Source: Ga0077527 sp050250695
GTDB lineage: Bacteria > Pseudomonadota > Gammaproteobacteria > Burkholderiales > SG8-41
DNA length: 25,558 nucleotides
Direction of reading: 5' to 3'
Assembly (NCBI GenBank): GCA_050250695.1
Contig: JBFWOE010000029.1
Span: 1-25,558 of the forward strand
Shown: one piece after another, positions 6,206 through 17,076 of the stretch
Position numbering within the stretch: position 1 is the first letter of the stretch
Layout of the letters: every line of letters starts with the position of its first letter
Program-made: the position numbers and the translations under genes
Notes under the pieces: model-generated
Databases searched by the model: none
Seen by the model: the letters and a program-made list of their open reading frames with translations, nothing else
Told to the model about the DNA's origin: nothing

Positions 6206-7315
6206 TCACGGCAAATGGGGCAGCGCCAGATACTGGCGGGTCTGCATTTCCGTCAACCGGCTCGCCAGCCGTTCCTTCAGCGAAGCATTCAGGTGCGCCT
6301 GGAAACCGTCGCTGTCGGCCGCGTCCGCCACCAGCTCCGCGGCCGGTACCACGGCGCCCAGCATCAGCTTGACCCGCCGATCATAGAACTCATCGACCAG
6401 CCACACAAACCGCCGCAGCACATCGGCGTCGGCCCCGGTGAAGCGCGGTACTCCGGAAATGAGGATGGTGTGGTAGCGCCGCCCCAGTTCGATGTAATCA
6501 GGCTTGCCGCGCGGTCCCGCGCACAGTTCACTGAAATCGAACCAAGCCACGCCCGGGGACTGGCGGCGCACGCGGATCAGCCGCTCCTCGATGTCCAGCG
6601 GATCCGTGTTCGCCGCGCCGCCGGCGATGTGGCCGAAGGCCTGTGCCAGGTGTTCGTCCGCGCCGGCGCCGACGTGGTAGGTGCCGGCGCGCTCCAACTC
6701 GCGCAGCCGGTAATCGGTACCGCCGTCGACGTTCACCACCGTCATCCGCGTCTTGATCAGCTCGATCGCAGGCAAAAACTGCGTGCGCTGCAGGCCGTGC
6801 TGGTAGAGCTCGTCAGGGGCGAAATTCGAGGTGGTCAGCAACACCACGCCCTCGGTCATCAGGCCTTCGAGCAGGCGCCGCATCAGCATCGCGTCGGTGA
6901 TGTCGGTGACATGGAATTCATCCAGGCACAGCAGGTCCGCATCTGCGGCGATGTCGCGTGCCACCAGCGCCATCGGCGCTTCATGGCCCTGGTGGGCATG
7001 CAGCGACTTGTGGATTTCCTGCATGAAACGGTGGAAATGGATGCGCTTCTTGCGCGTGACCGCGGTGTAGGCGAAAAAACTGTCCATCAGGAAACTCTTG
7101 CCGCGCCCGACCCCGCCCCACAGGTAGACACCGCGCACGCGGCGGCGGCGATCGAGCAGGCCGAGCAGCCCGCGGCTGGTGCGGTTGCCGGGATTGAGCC
7201 CGTCGTCGACGCGCTGCAATTCGCGCGCCGCCTGCTCCTGCTCGGCATCGGGGACGAAACCGTGCCCTGCTGCGCACTGCCGCAGGTAAGCGGTGAAAGC
7301 GGGTATGTCAGCCAC
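6206..7315 (-). CDS. zapE: Cell division protein ZapE / AFG1-like ATPase
   Basis: 369 residues. P-loop ATPase with Walker A GGVGRGKS (67-74) and Walker B LLCLDEF (128-134), followed by the AFG1-type DITDAMLMRRLLEGL stretch and TTSN sensor region. In E. coli ZapE associates with the Z-ring, and the eukaryotic homologue AFG1/LACE1 acts on mitochondrial respiratory proteins. This gene likewise sits in an operon with respiratory and TCA enzymes. The start is GTG at 7315; no clear Shine-Dalgarno is seen, but the N-terminal FTAYLRQCAAGHGFVPDAEQ aligns with the usual family start. It lies 31 bases after lpd. Confidence 0.93.
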   Translation of the reverse strand: MADIPAFTAYLRQCAAGHGFVPDAEQEQAARELQRVDDGLNPGNRTSRGLLGLLDRRRRVRGVYLWGGVGRGKSFLMDSFFAYTAVTRKKRIHFHRFMQEIHKSLHAHQGHEAPMALVARDIAADADLLCLDEFHVTDITDAMLMRRLLEGLMTEGVVLLTTSNFAPDELYQHGLQRTQFLPAIELIKTRMTVVNVDGGTDYRLRELERAGTYHVGAGADEHLAQAFGHIAGGAANTDPLDIEERLIRVRRQSPGVAWFDFSELCAGPRGKPDYIELGRRYHTILISGVPRFTGADADVLRRFVWLVDEFYDRRVKLMLGAVVPAAELVADAADSDGFQAHLNASLKERLASRLTEMQTRQYLALPHLP

Positions 7316-7346
7316 TGGAACGCCGGAACCGCGCAGGCGGCCCTAG

Positions 7347-8771
7347 TTACAGGTTCAGCGTGCGGTTGTCGACGGCAAGCGCGGCTTCCTTCATCGACTC
7401 GGACAGCGACGGATGGGCATGGCAGATCATCGCGATGTCTTCCGAAGCCGCGCCGAATTCCATAGCCACCACCGCCTCGGCGATCAGCTCGGAGGCCATC
7501 GGGCCGATGATGTGCACGCCGAGGATGCGGTCGGTCTTTTCATCGGCGAGGAATTTGACGAAGCCGGTGGTGTCGCCGAGAGCACGGGCGCGACCGTTGG
7601 CCATGAACGGAAAGGTGCCGGCGCGGTATTTGACACCGTCCTGCTTCAGCTGCTGCTCGGTTTTGCCCACCCAGGCGATCTCCGGCGAGGTGTAGATCAC
7701 CCACGGCACGGTGTTGAAATCGACATGGCCGTGTTTTCCGGCAATGCGCTCGGCCACTGCCACGCCTTCCTCCTCGGCCTTGTGCGCCAGCATCGGTCCA
7801 CGCACCACGTCGCCCACCGCCCATATGCCGGGCAGGTTGGTCTTGCAGTCATTGTCGACGGCGACGAAACCGCGCTCATCGATTTTCAGGCCCACCGCCT
7901 TGGCATTGAGCCCGTCGGTGTTCGGCACGCGGCCGATGGACACTATCAGTTTGTCAACGACCAGCGTCTGTGCTGCACCGGCGCTGTCGGTGTATTCGAC
8001 GGTGACGTTCTTTTTGGCGCTGACCTTGCCGACCTTGACCCCGGTATGGATGGCCAGGCCCTGCTTGCCAAACACTTTTTGCGCCTCCTTCGCCACCTGC
8101 TGGTCGACCGCGCCGAGAAAATCGGGCAATGCCTCCAGCACCGTGACTTCGGCGCCGAGGCGGCGCCACACGCTGCCCATTTCCAGTCCGATCACGCCGG
8201 CGCCGATCACGCCGAGTTTTTTCGGCACTTCGGTGATCGCCAGTGCACCGGCATTGTCGAGCACCAGCTTGTTGTCGAAAGGAACCTCCGGCAGCGAGCG
8301 TGGGTTTGATCCGGTGGCGATGATCACGTGTTTGGCTGTCAGCACCTCTGCGCTCTTGCCCGAGACCTGGATCTGCCACGCGCCGGAGCCGCCACCGGCA
8401 AAGGCGCCCTTGCCGTGGAAAAACGTCACCTTGTTTTTCTTGAACAGGTAGAGGATGCCGTCATTGTTCTGCTTGACGACCTTGTCCTTGCGTTTGAGCA
8501 TCTGCGCGACGTCCATCGCCAGACCCTTGACCTGGATGCCGTGGTCGGCAAAGGCATGGCCCGCATGGTCAAAATTTTCCGATGACTGCAGCAGCGCCTT
8601 CGACGGAATGCATCCGACATTGGTGCAGGTGCCACCCGGCGCGGGTTTGCCGTCAGGGGTGCTCCACTCGTCGATGCAGGCCACCTGCATGCCGAGCTGG
8701 GCGGCGCGGATCGCCGCGATGTAACCGCCGGGACCTGCGCCGATGACTACGACATCAAATGATTTGGCCAT
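7347..8771 (-). CDS. lpd: Dihydrolipoamide dehydrogenase (E3)
   Basis: 474 residues, standard length. FAD-linked enzyme that reoxidises dihydrolipoyl groups of the E2 subunit and passes electrons to NAD+. FAD motif GAGPGGY (11-17), redox disulfide GGTCTNVGCIPSK with Cys49 and Cys54, NAD Rossmann GAGVIGLEMGSVW, second FAD motif IWAVGDV, and the C-terminal catalytic HPSLSE (His453, Glu458) at the dimer interface are all present. It lies ten bases after sucB, so it is presumably the E3 of the 2-oxoglutarate complex. The same product may also serve pyruvate dehydrogenase and the glycine cleavage system if no other copy exists. Confidence 0.97.
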   Translation of the reverse strand: MAKSFDVVVIGAGPGGYIAAIRAAQLGMQVACIDEWSTPDGKPAPGGTCTNVGCIPSKALLQSSENFDHAGHAFADHGIQVKGLAMDVAQMLKRKDKVVKQNNDGILYLFKKNKVTFFHGKGAFAGGGSGAWQIQVSGKSAEVLTAKHVIIATGSNPRSLPEVPFDNKLVLDNAGALAITEVPKKLGVIGAGVIGLEMGSVWRRLGAEVTVLEALPDFLGAVDQQVAKEAQKVFGKQGLAIHTGVKVGKVSAKKNVTVEYTDSAGAAQTLVVDKLIVSIGRVPNTDGLNAKAVGLKIDERGFVAVDNDCKTNLPGIWAVGDVVRGPMLAHKAEEEGVAVAERIAGKHGHVDFNTVPWVIYTSPEIAWVGKTEQQLKQDGVKYRAGTFPFMANGRARALGDTTGFVKFLADEKTDRILGVHIIGPMASELIAEAVVAMEFGAASEDIAMICHAHPSLSESMKEAALAVDNRTLNL

Positions 8772-8781
8772 GTTCCAGTGC

Positions 8782-10008
8782 TCAGATATCCAGCAGGATG
8801 CGCGCCGGATCTTCCAGCGCTTCTTTCATCGCCACCAGCGCCAGGACCGCTTCGCGGCCGTCGATGATGCGATGGTCATAGGACAGCGCGAGGTAGTTCA
8901 TCGGACGGATCACGATCTGGCCGTTCTCCACCACCGCCCGTTCCTTGGTCGCGTGTACGCCGAGGATGGCACACTGCGGCGGGTTGATGATCGGCGTCGA
9001 CAGCATCGACCCGAACACCCCGCCGTTGGAAATCGAGAAAGTGCCGCCGGTGAGCTCCTCGATGGTCAGCTTGCCGTCCTGGGCGCGCTTGCCGTATTCG
9101 GAAATCTGCTTCTCGATGTCGGCCAGCGTCATCTGGTCGCAGTTGCGCAGGATCGGCACCACCAGGCCGCGCGGACTGCCGACAGCGATGCCGATGTCGT
9201 AGTAACCGTGGTAGACGATGTCGTTGCCGTCGATCGATGCGTTGACCACCGGGTATTTCTTCAGCGCGTGCACCGCCGCCTTGACGAAGAACGACATGAA
9301 GCCGAGTTTGACACCGTGTTCCTTCTCGAAGCGGTCCTTGTAGCGGTTGCGCATGTCGATGACCGGCTGCATGTTCACTTCGTTGAACGTGGTCAGGATC
9401 GCGGCCGTCGACTGCGACTGGACCAGGCGCTCGGCGATGCGCGCGCGCAGCCGAGACATCGGCACCCGCTGCTCGGGACGTTCGCCAAGGTCGCCGAGAT
9501 CAACCTCAGGCATCGCGCGCGCCGGCGCGGATACCGTGCCGCCGCCCGACCTGGCGCCGCTCTCCGCAGCCTGCAGCACGTCGCCCTTGGTGACGCGCCC
9601 GCCGCGGCCGCTGCCGCTGATCGCGCCGGTATCGAGGTTTTTCTCCGCCGCCAGTTTCTGCGCTGAAGGCATCGCCGGTGCACCCGCAGCAGCCGGCTTG
9701 TCAGCGGCCTTGGCCGGCGCAGCCGGTTTCGCCTCCTTGGCCACCGCCGCACCGGCCTGCGCCGGTTTGCCGTCGGTGTCGATGGTGGCAATGATTTCAT
9801 TGCTGGTCACCGTACCGCCGTCGGCCTTGACGATTTTCACCAGCACGCCTGCCTGCGGCGCCGGGGTCTCGAGCACGACCTTGTCGGTTTCGATGTCGAC
9901 CAGGTTTTCGTCGCGTTTGACGTATTCGCCGGTCTTCTTGTGCCATGACACCAGTGTCGCCTCGGCAACCGATTCCGAGAGTTGCGGCACCTTGACATCA
10001 ACGAGCAT
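8782..10008 (-). CDS. sucB: Dihydrolipoyl succinyltransferase, E2 of 2-oxoglutarate dehydrogenase
   Basis: 408 residues. A single N-terminal lipoyl domain carries the lipoylated Lys43 in ETDKVVLE. An Ala/Pro/Lys-rich linker (about 81-112), a peripheral subunit-binding domain (about 112-146, GRGGRVTKGDVL) and the acyltransferase domain follow, ending with catalytic HRIIDG (His379, Asp383). A single lipoyl domain and the sucA neighbour mark it as the succinyl and not the acetyl enzyme. It is 35 bases after sucA. The short AT-rich gap includes TATAAT on the minus strand without a matching -35, and GGAG precedes the ATG. Confidence 0.97.
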   Translation of the reverse strand: MLVDVKVPQLSESVAEATLVSWHKKTGEYVKRDENLVDIETDKVVLETPAPQAGVLVKIVKADGGTVTSNEIIATIDTDGKPAQAGAAVAKEAKPAAPAKAADKPAAAGAPAMPSAQKLAAEKNLDTGAISGSGRGGRVTKGDVLQAAESGARSGGGTVSAPARAMPEVDLGDLGERPEQRVPMSRLRARIAERLVQSQSTAAILTTFNEVNMQPVIDMRNRYKDRFEKEHGVKLGFMSFFVKAAVHALKKYPVVNASIDGNDIVYHGYYDIGIAVGSPRGLVVPILRNCDQMTLADIEKQISEYGKRAQDGKLTIEELTGGTFSISNGGVFGSMLSTPIINPPQCAILGVHATKERAVVENGQIVIRPMNYLALSYDHRIIDGREAVLALVAMKEALEDPARILLDI

Positions 10009-10043
10009 GATTACTCCATAACCTATTGATTATATTCATAAAA

Positions 10044-12926
10044 TTAATGTTCTTCGCCTTCGGCCAGCGCCCGCGGCCTGAACATCCGCGGTTCGCTGCC
10101 GCCGGACAGCACCAGCGCCTGGTCGACCAGCTCCTTCTGCTGCTTCTCGTGCAGCGACTTGTAGCCGGCCGCCGGCGAAGCCGATGAATCGCGGCCGGCG
10201 TAATACAGTTTCTGGTGCGGCAACAGGTGGCGCATCAGGTAATGCTGGATATGTCGCCATGAACCCTGGTTACGCGGCTCCTCCTGGCACCAGACGATTT
10301 CCTTGGCGTTCTTGTAGCGCACGATCTGGGCACGGAACTCCTCGTGCGGGAACGGATAGATCTGCGCGATGCGCACCAGCGGCAGGTTCTGGATCGCCCG
10401 CGCGCGACGTTCCGAGCGCAGGTCGTAATAGACCTTGCCACTGCAGAAAATCACGCGTTCGACCTTTTCCTGATCGATTTCGCGCGCATCCCAGTCCTCG
10501 TTCACCGGGTTGAAGCGGTCGTTGGCGAATTCCTCCAGCGGTGACACCGATTCCTTGTGGCGCAGCAGGCTTTTCGGCGAGAAGATGATCAGTGGCTTGC
10601 GGTGCGGACGCACCATCTGCCGCCGCAGCAGGTAATACATCTGCACAGGCGTCGCCGGCACGCAGACCTGCATGTTGTAGTCGGCACACAGTTGCAGGAA
10701 ACGCTCGATGCGTCCCGAAGAATGCTCGGGACCGGCACCCTCGTATCCATGCGGCAGCATCATGGTCAGGCCGCACATGCGCCCCCATTTCACCTCGCCG
10801 GATGCGATGAACTGGTCGATCACCACCTGCGCGCCATTGACGAAATCGCCGTACTGCGCCTCCCAGATCACCAGTTCCTTCGGTCCCGAGGTCGCGTAGC
10901 CGTATTCGAAACCCAGCACCGCTTCTTCCGACAGCACCGAGTCGATGACCACGAAGTCGCCCTGGTTGGCATCAAGGTGCTGCAGAGGAACATGGGTGCC
11001 CTGGTCCCAGCGCTCCCGGCCCTGGTCATGCAGCACCGCATGACGGTGGAAAAAAGTGCCCCGGCCGGAGTCCTGCCCCGACAGCCGCACCGAGAAGCCT
11101 TCGGTCAGCAGCGTCGCGTAAGCCAGCGTTTCGGCCATGCCCCAGTCGAGCGGCAGCTTGCCTTCGGCCATCAGCCGGCGATCCTGCATGATCTTCTCGA
11201 CCCGCGGGTGCAGCTTGAAATTCGCCGGCACTTCGCACACCTTGCGCGCCAGCGCCTGTAACCGCTCCAGCGGCAGCCGGGTATCGTCGTTCTCGTTCCA
11301 CTTGGTGCCTTTGTACTTGCTCCAGTCGGCTTCGAACGGCGGCTTGTAGTTCGACAGTATGGTCTTGTTGGTGTGGTAGCCGCGATCCAGCGCATCGCGG
11401 AATCCGCTGACCATCTTGTCGGCTTCTTCCTCCGTGACCACGCCCTCGGCGATCAGGCGGTCGGCATAGACCTTGCGCGGCGTCGGATGCGCGTGGATGC
11501 GCCGGTACATCATCGGCTGGGTGACCATCGGCTCGTCCTGCTCGTTGTGGCCGAGGCGGCGGTAACACACCATGTCGATGACCACATCCTTCCTGAATTT
11601 CATCCGGTAATCGAGTGCGATTTCGGTGACGAAGGCGATCGCCTCCGGATCATCGCCGTTGACGTGGAAAATCGGCACTTCAAGCATCTTCACCACGTCG
11701 GAGCAGTAGGTCGATGAACGCGCGTCGCGCGGATCCGAGGTGGTGAAACCGATCTGGTTGTTGATGATGATATGCACCGTGCCGCCGGTGCCATAGCCGC
11801 GGGTTTCGGCAAAGTTGAGCACTTCCTGGATCACGCCCTGTCCCGAAAACGCGGCATCACCGTGGATCAGCACCGGCAGCACCTGGTCGCCGGTGTGGTC
11901 CTTGCGCCGGTGCTGGCGCGCGCGCACCGAGCCCTCGACCACCGGATTGACGATCTCCAGGTGAGAAGGGTTGAAGGCAACCGTCACGTGCATCGGGCCG
12001 CCCGGAGTCATCACGTTCGAGGAAAAACCGTCGTGGTACTTGACGTCGCCGGCCAGCACGTCGGCGTGCTGCTTGCCTTCGAACGACGAGAACAGGTCGG
12101 CCGGCATCTTGCCCAGCGTATTGACCAGCACGTTGAGCCGGCCGCGGTGCGCCATGCCGATCACCAGTTCCTGCACACCCGCCCCGCCCGCCTTCTGCAG
12201 CAGGTGGTCGAGCATCGGGATCAGGCCGTCACCGCCTTCCAGCGAAAACCGCGTCTGGCCGACGTACTTGGCGTTGAGGTACTTCTCCAGTGTCTCGGCC
12301 GCGGTCAGGCGGTCGAGCAGGTGTTTCTTGTAGGCCGCATCGTAATTGGGACGACCGCGCGTGGGCTCCAGGCGTTCCGACATCCAGCGCTTCTGCGGGA
12401 TGTCGGACATGTACATGTATTCGACGCCGATCGAACGGCAGTAGGTGTCGCGCAACGCCTGCAGGATATCGCGCAGCGGCGCGCGCGCAGGACCGTGCAG
12501 CGTGCCGGTGTCGAACACCGTGTCCATGTCGGCCTCGGTCAGGCCGTAATGCGCCGGGTCGAGTTCGGCGATCGCCGGCGCATCGATGATGCGCTTCAGC
12601 GGATCAATGTCGGCGATGCGATTGCCCTGGAAGCGGTAGGCCGAAATCAGCTGCATCACCGAAAACTGCTTCTGCAGGTTCTTCTGTGCCAGTTCGTTGC
12701 CGCCGCCGGCAGGACGCCGGCTGCGCGCGAGGTCGACAAAACGCTGCTGCACCTCGGCATGCGATACGTCGGCCGGGCCGTCATCCAGCCGTTGCAGTTC
12801 ATCGAAATAGCCGCGCCAGCGCGGCTCCACCGACTGCGGATCCTTCAGGTACTGCTCATAAAGCCCCTCGACAAACGGCGCATTGGCGCCGAACAGCAGG
12901 GATGTAGCGCGGGATTCCTTCATCAT
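10044..12926 (-). CDS. sucA: 2-oxoglutarate dehydrogenase E1 (thiamine-diphosphate dependent)
   Basis: 960 residues from ATG 12926. Decarboxylates 2-oxoglutarate and succinylates the lipoyl arm of SucB. The N-terminal segment (SLLFGANAPFVEGLYEQYL) is the usual SucA entry that docks to E2. Active-site and ThDP motifs are MAHRGRLNVL with His260, KYHDG with His298, GDAAFSGQG (356-364, Asp357) and INNQIGFTTS (Asn390); these match E. coli numbering. The reading frame is open to 13079, but that would overlap gltA. ATG 12926 has AGGTG upstream and gives the family length. A second ATG follows immediately at 12923. There is a 61-base gap to gltA. Confidence 0.97.
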   Translation of the reverse strand: MMKESRATSLLFGANAPFVEGLYEQYLKDPQSVEPRWRGYFDELQRLDDGPADVSHAEVQQRFVDLARSRRPAGGGNELAQKNLQKQFSVMQLISAYRFQGNRIADIDPLKRIIDAPAIAELDPAHYGLTEADMDTVFDTGTLHGPARAPLRDILQALRDTYCRSIGVEYMYMSDIPQKRWMSERLEPTRGRPNYDAAYKKHLLDRLTAAETLEKYLNAKYVGQTRFSLEGGDGLIPMLDHLLQKAGGAGVQELVIGMAHRGRLNVLVNTLGKMPADLFSSFEGKQHADVLAGDVKYHDGFSSNVMTPGGPMHVTVAFNPSHLEIVNPVVEGSVRARQHRRKDHTGDQVLPVLIHGDAAFSGQGVIQEVLNFAETRGYGTGGTVHIIINNQIGFTTSDPRDARSSTYCSDVVKMLEVPIFHVNGDDPEAIAFVTEIALDYRMKFRKDVVIDMVCYRRLGHNEQDEPMVTQPMMYRRIHAHPTPRKVYADRLIAEGVVTEEEADKMVSGFRDALDRGYHTNKTILSNYKPPFEADWSKYKGTKWNENDDTRLPLERLQALARKVCEVPANFKLHPRVEKIMQDRRLMAEGKLPLDWGMAETLAYATLLTEGFSVRLSGQDSGRGTFFHRHAVLHDQGRERWDQGTHVPLQHLDANQGDFVVIDSVLSEEAVLGFEYGYATSGPKELVIWEAQYGDFVNGAQVVIDQFIASGEVKWGRMCGLTMMLPHGYEGAGPEHSSGRIERFLQLCADYNMQVCVPATPVQMYYLLRRQMVRPHRKPLIIFSPKSLLRHKESVSPLEEFANDRFNPVNEDWDAREIDQEKVERVIFCSGKVYYDLRSERRARAIQNLPLVRIAQIYPFPHEEFRAQIVRYKNAKEIVWCQEEPRNQGSWRHIQHYLMRHLLPHQKLYYAGRDSSASPAAGYKSLHEKQQKELVDQALVLSGGSEPRMFRPRALAEGEEH

Positions 12927-12987
12927 GTCAGCACCTGTGTCGTTCGCAGGGCGGGTGCCGACCGGCGCCCTGCCCGCATTCCTGCTG

Positions 12988-14286
<1,299 letters not shown>

Positions 14287-14297
14287 AAAAATCTCCG

Positions 14298-14319
14298 TAA
14301 TATCAAGTACTTATTATTA
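14298..14319. promoter_or_regulatory. AT-rich near-palindrome in the gltA leader (candidate operator)
   Basis: A 22-bp interval with 18 of 22 positions symmetric around a perfect AAGTACTT core and TAATA/TATTA ends. It lies between sdhE and gltA, 11 bases before the gltA start. Either a dimeric repressor site or a weak mRNA structure near the ribosome site is possible. The factor is unknown. Confidence 0.4.
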
Positions 14320-14352
14320 ACATCTCGCGTAAAATCGTAACTCCAGGACAAC

Positions 14353-14583
14353 TCAGGCACGGCGCAGGCGCCGAAGCAGGTCGGCATATTGCGCCGGCGC
14401 TTCAGCCTGCCCCATCACCCACGCCAGCAGATGCGTATCGGCTTCCGCCAGCAATGCCTTGAATACCTGCAACTGCGCGGGATCCAGCTCCGCGAGGTCT
14501 TGCTCCACGAACCGGTTCAGCACCAGGTCCAGCTCCAGCATGCCGCGCCGGCATTGCCAGCGGATGCGGTCCAGATCGGACAT
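14353..14583 (-). CDS. sdhE: FAD assembly factor SdhE
   Basis: 76-residue helical protein with the family RGxxE signature in RRGMLELD (12-19; Arg13, Gly14, Glu17). It promotes covalent attachment of FAD to SdhA. Two bases separate it from the sdhB stop, which fits co-translation with the subunits it serves. Length and sequence are normal for the SdhE/YgfY/SDH5 family. Confidence 0.94.
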   Translation of the reverse strand: MSDLDRIRWQCRRGMLELDLVLNRFVEQDLAELDPAQLQVFKALLAEADTHLLAWVMGQAEAPAQYADLLRRLRRA

Positions 14584-14585
14584 GC

Positions 14586-15281
14586 CTATACGGTACGCTT
14601 GACCAGCAAATCCTTGATCTTGCCGATGGCCTTGGTCGGATTGAGCCCTTTCGGACAGACATCGACGCAGTTCATGATCGAATGGCAGCGGAACAGCCGG
14701 TACGGGTCTTCCAGGTTGTCGAGCCGGTCATTGGTCGCCTGGTCGCGGGTATCGGCAATGAAACGATAAGCCTGCAGCAGTCCCGCCGGCCCGACGAACT
14801 TGTCCGGATTCCACCAGAACGACGGGCACGAAGTCGAACAGCAGGCGCAGAGAATGCATTCGTAGAGGCCGTTCAGCTCCTCGCGGTCCTCCGGCGACTG
14901 CAGACGCTCTGTCTCGGGACGCGGCGTGTCGTTGACCACGTATGGCGTCACCGAGTGGTACTGCTTGAAGAACTGCGACATGTCGACGATCAGGTCGCGG
15001 ATCACCGGCAGCCCGGGCAGCGGCCGGATCACCACCGGCTCCTTAAGATCGGCGATCCTGGTAATGCAGGCCAGCCCGTTTTTGCCGTTGATGTTCATCG
15101 CATCCGAACCGCAGACGCCTTCGCGGCAGGAGCGGCGGAACGAAAAAGTGTCGTCCACCGACTTAAGGCGCACCAGCGCATCGAGCAGCATGCGGTCGGT
15201 CGGCTCCAGCTCGATGTCGTAGTCCTGCATGTAGGGCTTGGCGTCGACGTCCGGATTGTAGCGGTAGATGGAAAGGCGCAT
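14586..15281 (-). CDS. sdhB: Succinate dehydrogenase iron-sulfur subunit
   Basis: 231 residues. Carries electrons from SdhA FAD to quinone. [2Fe-2S] ligands are Cys52, Cys57, Asp60 and Cys72. The fourth ligand is Asp, as in E. coli, and not Cys. [4Fe-4S] ligands are Cys142, Cys145, Cys148 and Cys209; [3Fe-4S] ligands are Cys152, Cys199 and Cys205. All are offset by seven from the E. coli positions, or by three for the first cluster. AGGAA precedes the ATG at good spacing. 31 bases after sdhA. Confidence 0.97.
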   Translation of the reverse strand: MRLSIYRYNPDVDAKPYMQDYDIELEPTDRMLLDALVRLKSVDDTFSFRRSCREGVCGSDAMNINGKNGLACITRIADLKEPVVIRPLPGLPVIRDLIVDMSQFFKQYHSVTPYVVNDTPRPETERLQSPEDREELNGLYECILCACCSTSCPSFWWNPDKFVGPAGLLQAYRFIADTRDQATNDRLDNLEDPYRLFRCHSIMNCVDVCPKGLNPTKAIGKIKDLLVKRTV

Positions 15282-15312
15282 TTCAGTTTCCTGGTGTAAT
15301 CGGCGGCGCGGG

Positions 15313-17073
15313 TCAGTAGACCCGGGCCTTGGGCTCGAAGGATTCGACCGTCAGCGGCTTCAGGTTGACCGGGCGGTACTCGAGGCGGTTGCCCTCCTTG
15401 TACCAGAACGTGTGTTTCATCCAGTTGACATCGTCGCGGTTCGGGAAATCACTGCGGTCATGGGCACCGCGCGATTCCTGGCGCGCATGCGCCGACACCA
15501 TCGTCGACACCGCGACCTCGACCAGGTTTTCCAGTTCCAGCGCCTCGACGCGCGCGGTGTTGAACACCTTGCTCTTGTCCTTGAAATACAGGCTGCCTGC
15601 GCGCTGCGCGACTTCGTGGATCCTGCGCACGCCCTCTGCGAGGCTGTCCGGGAAACGGAACACGCCGCAATGCAGCTGCATCGTGCGCCGCAGTTCAGCG
15701 CCCACTTCGTGCACGCTCTCTCCCGACTTTGCAGCATCCAGCTTCGCCAGCCGCGCCAGCGCACGGTCGGCCGCATCCTTCGGCAGGTCCTGGTGGGCGA
15801 TCGCGTCGGCCTCGAGGTCCTTCACCACCTGCTCGCCCGCGGCCTTGCCGAACACCAGCAGGTCGAGCAGCGAATTGGTGCCGAGGCGATTGGCGCCGTG
15901 TACCGAAACGCAGGCGCATTCGCCGGCGGCGTAAAGCCCCTTGACGATCGCGCCGCCGGAATGGCCCGCCAGCGCCTGGCCGTGCATGTTGGTGGGCACG
16001 CCGCCCATCTGGTAATGACAGGTCGGCACCACCGGAATCGGGTCCCTGGCGGGGTCGACGTTGGCGAATTTCTTGGCGATTTCACGAATGCCGGGCAGCC
16101 GCTTGTCGATGACGTCGGCACCGAGGTGGTCGAGCTTGAGCAGGATGTGGTCGGCTTCCTTGCCGGCTCCGCGGCCTTCCTTGATCTCGGTGGCCATCGC
16201 GCGCGATACCACGTCGCGGCTCGCCAGGTCCTTGACCGTCGGCGCGTAGCGCTCCATGAAGCGCTCGCCGTTCTTGTTCAGCAGGAAGCCGCCCTCGCCG
16301 CGCACGCCTTCTGTAATCAGTACGCCGGCACCCGCAACACCCGTCGGGTGGAACTGCCAGAACTCCATGTCTTCCAGCGGAATGCCCGCGCGCGCCGCCA
16401 TGCCGAGGCCGTCGCCGGTATTGATGAAAGCGTTGGTGCTGGCGGCGTAGATGCGCCCCGCGCCGCCGGTGGCAAGCAGCGTCGCCTTCGCGTGCAGGAT
16501 CGTTACTTCACCGGTTTCCATTTCCATCGCCACCACGCCGAGCACGTCGCCGGCCTGGTTGCGCACGAGGTCGAGCGCCATCCACTCGACGAAGAACTGG
16601 GTCTTGGCTCGCACGTTGCGCTGGTAAAGCGTGTGCAGCATCGCGTGGCCGGTGCGGTCGGCGGCGGCGCAGGCACGCTTCACCGCGCGCTCGCCGTAGT
16701 TGCTGGTATGACCGCCGAACGGCCGCTGGTAGATCTTGCCGTTGTCCAGCCGGTCGAAGGGCATGCCGTAGTGTTCGAGTTCAATCACCGCTTCGCTGGC
16801 CTTGCGGCACATGAACTCGATTGCGTCCTGGTCACCGAGGTAATCCGAGCCCTTGACCGTGTCGTACATGTGCCAGTGCCAGTTGTCCGGCTCCTCGTTG
16901 CCGAGCGAAGCGGATACCCCGCCCTGAGCCGCCACCGTGTGCGAGCGCGTCGGAAACACCTTTGAAAGAACTGCCACCCGAAGGTTGGCTTCGGCGAGTT
17001 GCAGCGCAGCGCGCAGGCCGGAACCGCCGGCGCCGACCACCACCGCGTCAAACTGTCTTGTCGTAGTGCCCAT
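15313..17073 (-). CDS. sdhA: Succinate dehydrogenase flavoprotein subunit
   Basis: 586 residues. Oxidises succinate to fumarate at a covalent FAD. The dinucleotide fold VVGAGGSGLRAAL (12-24) is followed by RSHTVAAQGG, in which His45 is the FAD attachment residue. Active-site HPTG (His242) and Arg286 in ASRDVVSRA fall at the E. coli numbers. The C-terminal NLVEVAVSTMVSAHARQESRGAH region is typical. Three bases separate it from the sdhD stop, with GGGG as a modest ribosome site within the end of sdhD. Confidence 0.98.
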   Translation of the reverse strand: MGTTTRQFDAVVVGAGGSGLRAALQLAEANLRVAVLSKVFPTRSHTVAAQGGVSASLGNEEPDNWHWHMYDTVKGSDYLGDQDAIEFMCRKASEAVIELEHYGMPFDRLDNGKIYQRPFGGHTSNYGERAVKRACAAADRTGHAMLHTLYQRNVRAKTQFFVEWMALDLVRNQAGDVLGVVAMEMETGEVTILHAKATLLATGGAGRIYAASTNAFINTGDGLGMAARAGIPLEDMEFWQFHPTGVAGAGVLITEGVRGEGGFLLNKNGERFMERYAPTVKDLASRDVVSRAMATEIKEGRGAGKEADHILLKLDHLGADVIDKRLPGIREIAKKFANVDPARDPIPVVPTCHYQMGGVPTNMHGQALAGHSGGAIVKGLYAAGECACVSVHGANRLGTNSLLDLLVFGKAAGEQVVKDLEADAIAHQDLPKDAADRALARLAKLDAAKSGESVHEVGAELRRTMQLHCGVFRFPDSLAEGVRRIHEVAQRAGSLYFKDKSKVFNTARVEALELENLVEVAVSTMVSAHARQESRGAHDRSDFPNRDDVNWMKHTFWYKEGNRLEYRPVNLKPLTVESFEPKARVY

Positions 17074-17076
17074 TGC

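Noticed and set aside
5906..7465. 519-codon plus-strand frame opposite acuI and zapE
   Set aside because: Spans two genuine genes in antisense, with no domain motifs.
10009..10043. TATAAT in the sucA-sucB gap as an internal promoter
   Set aside because: No -35 at acceptable spacing and it lies between complex subunits that need equal expression; more likely chance in an AT-rich gap.
15268..16965. 565-codon plus-strand frame opposite sdhA
   Set aside because: Low-complexity His/Arg/Val-rich shadow of sdhA.
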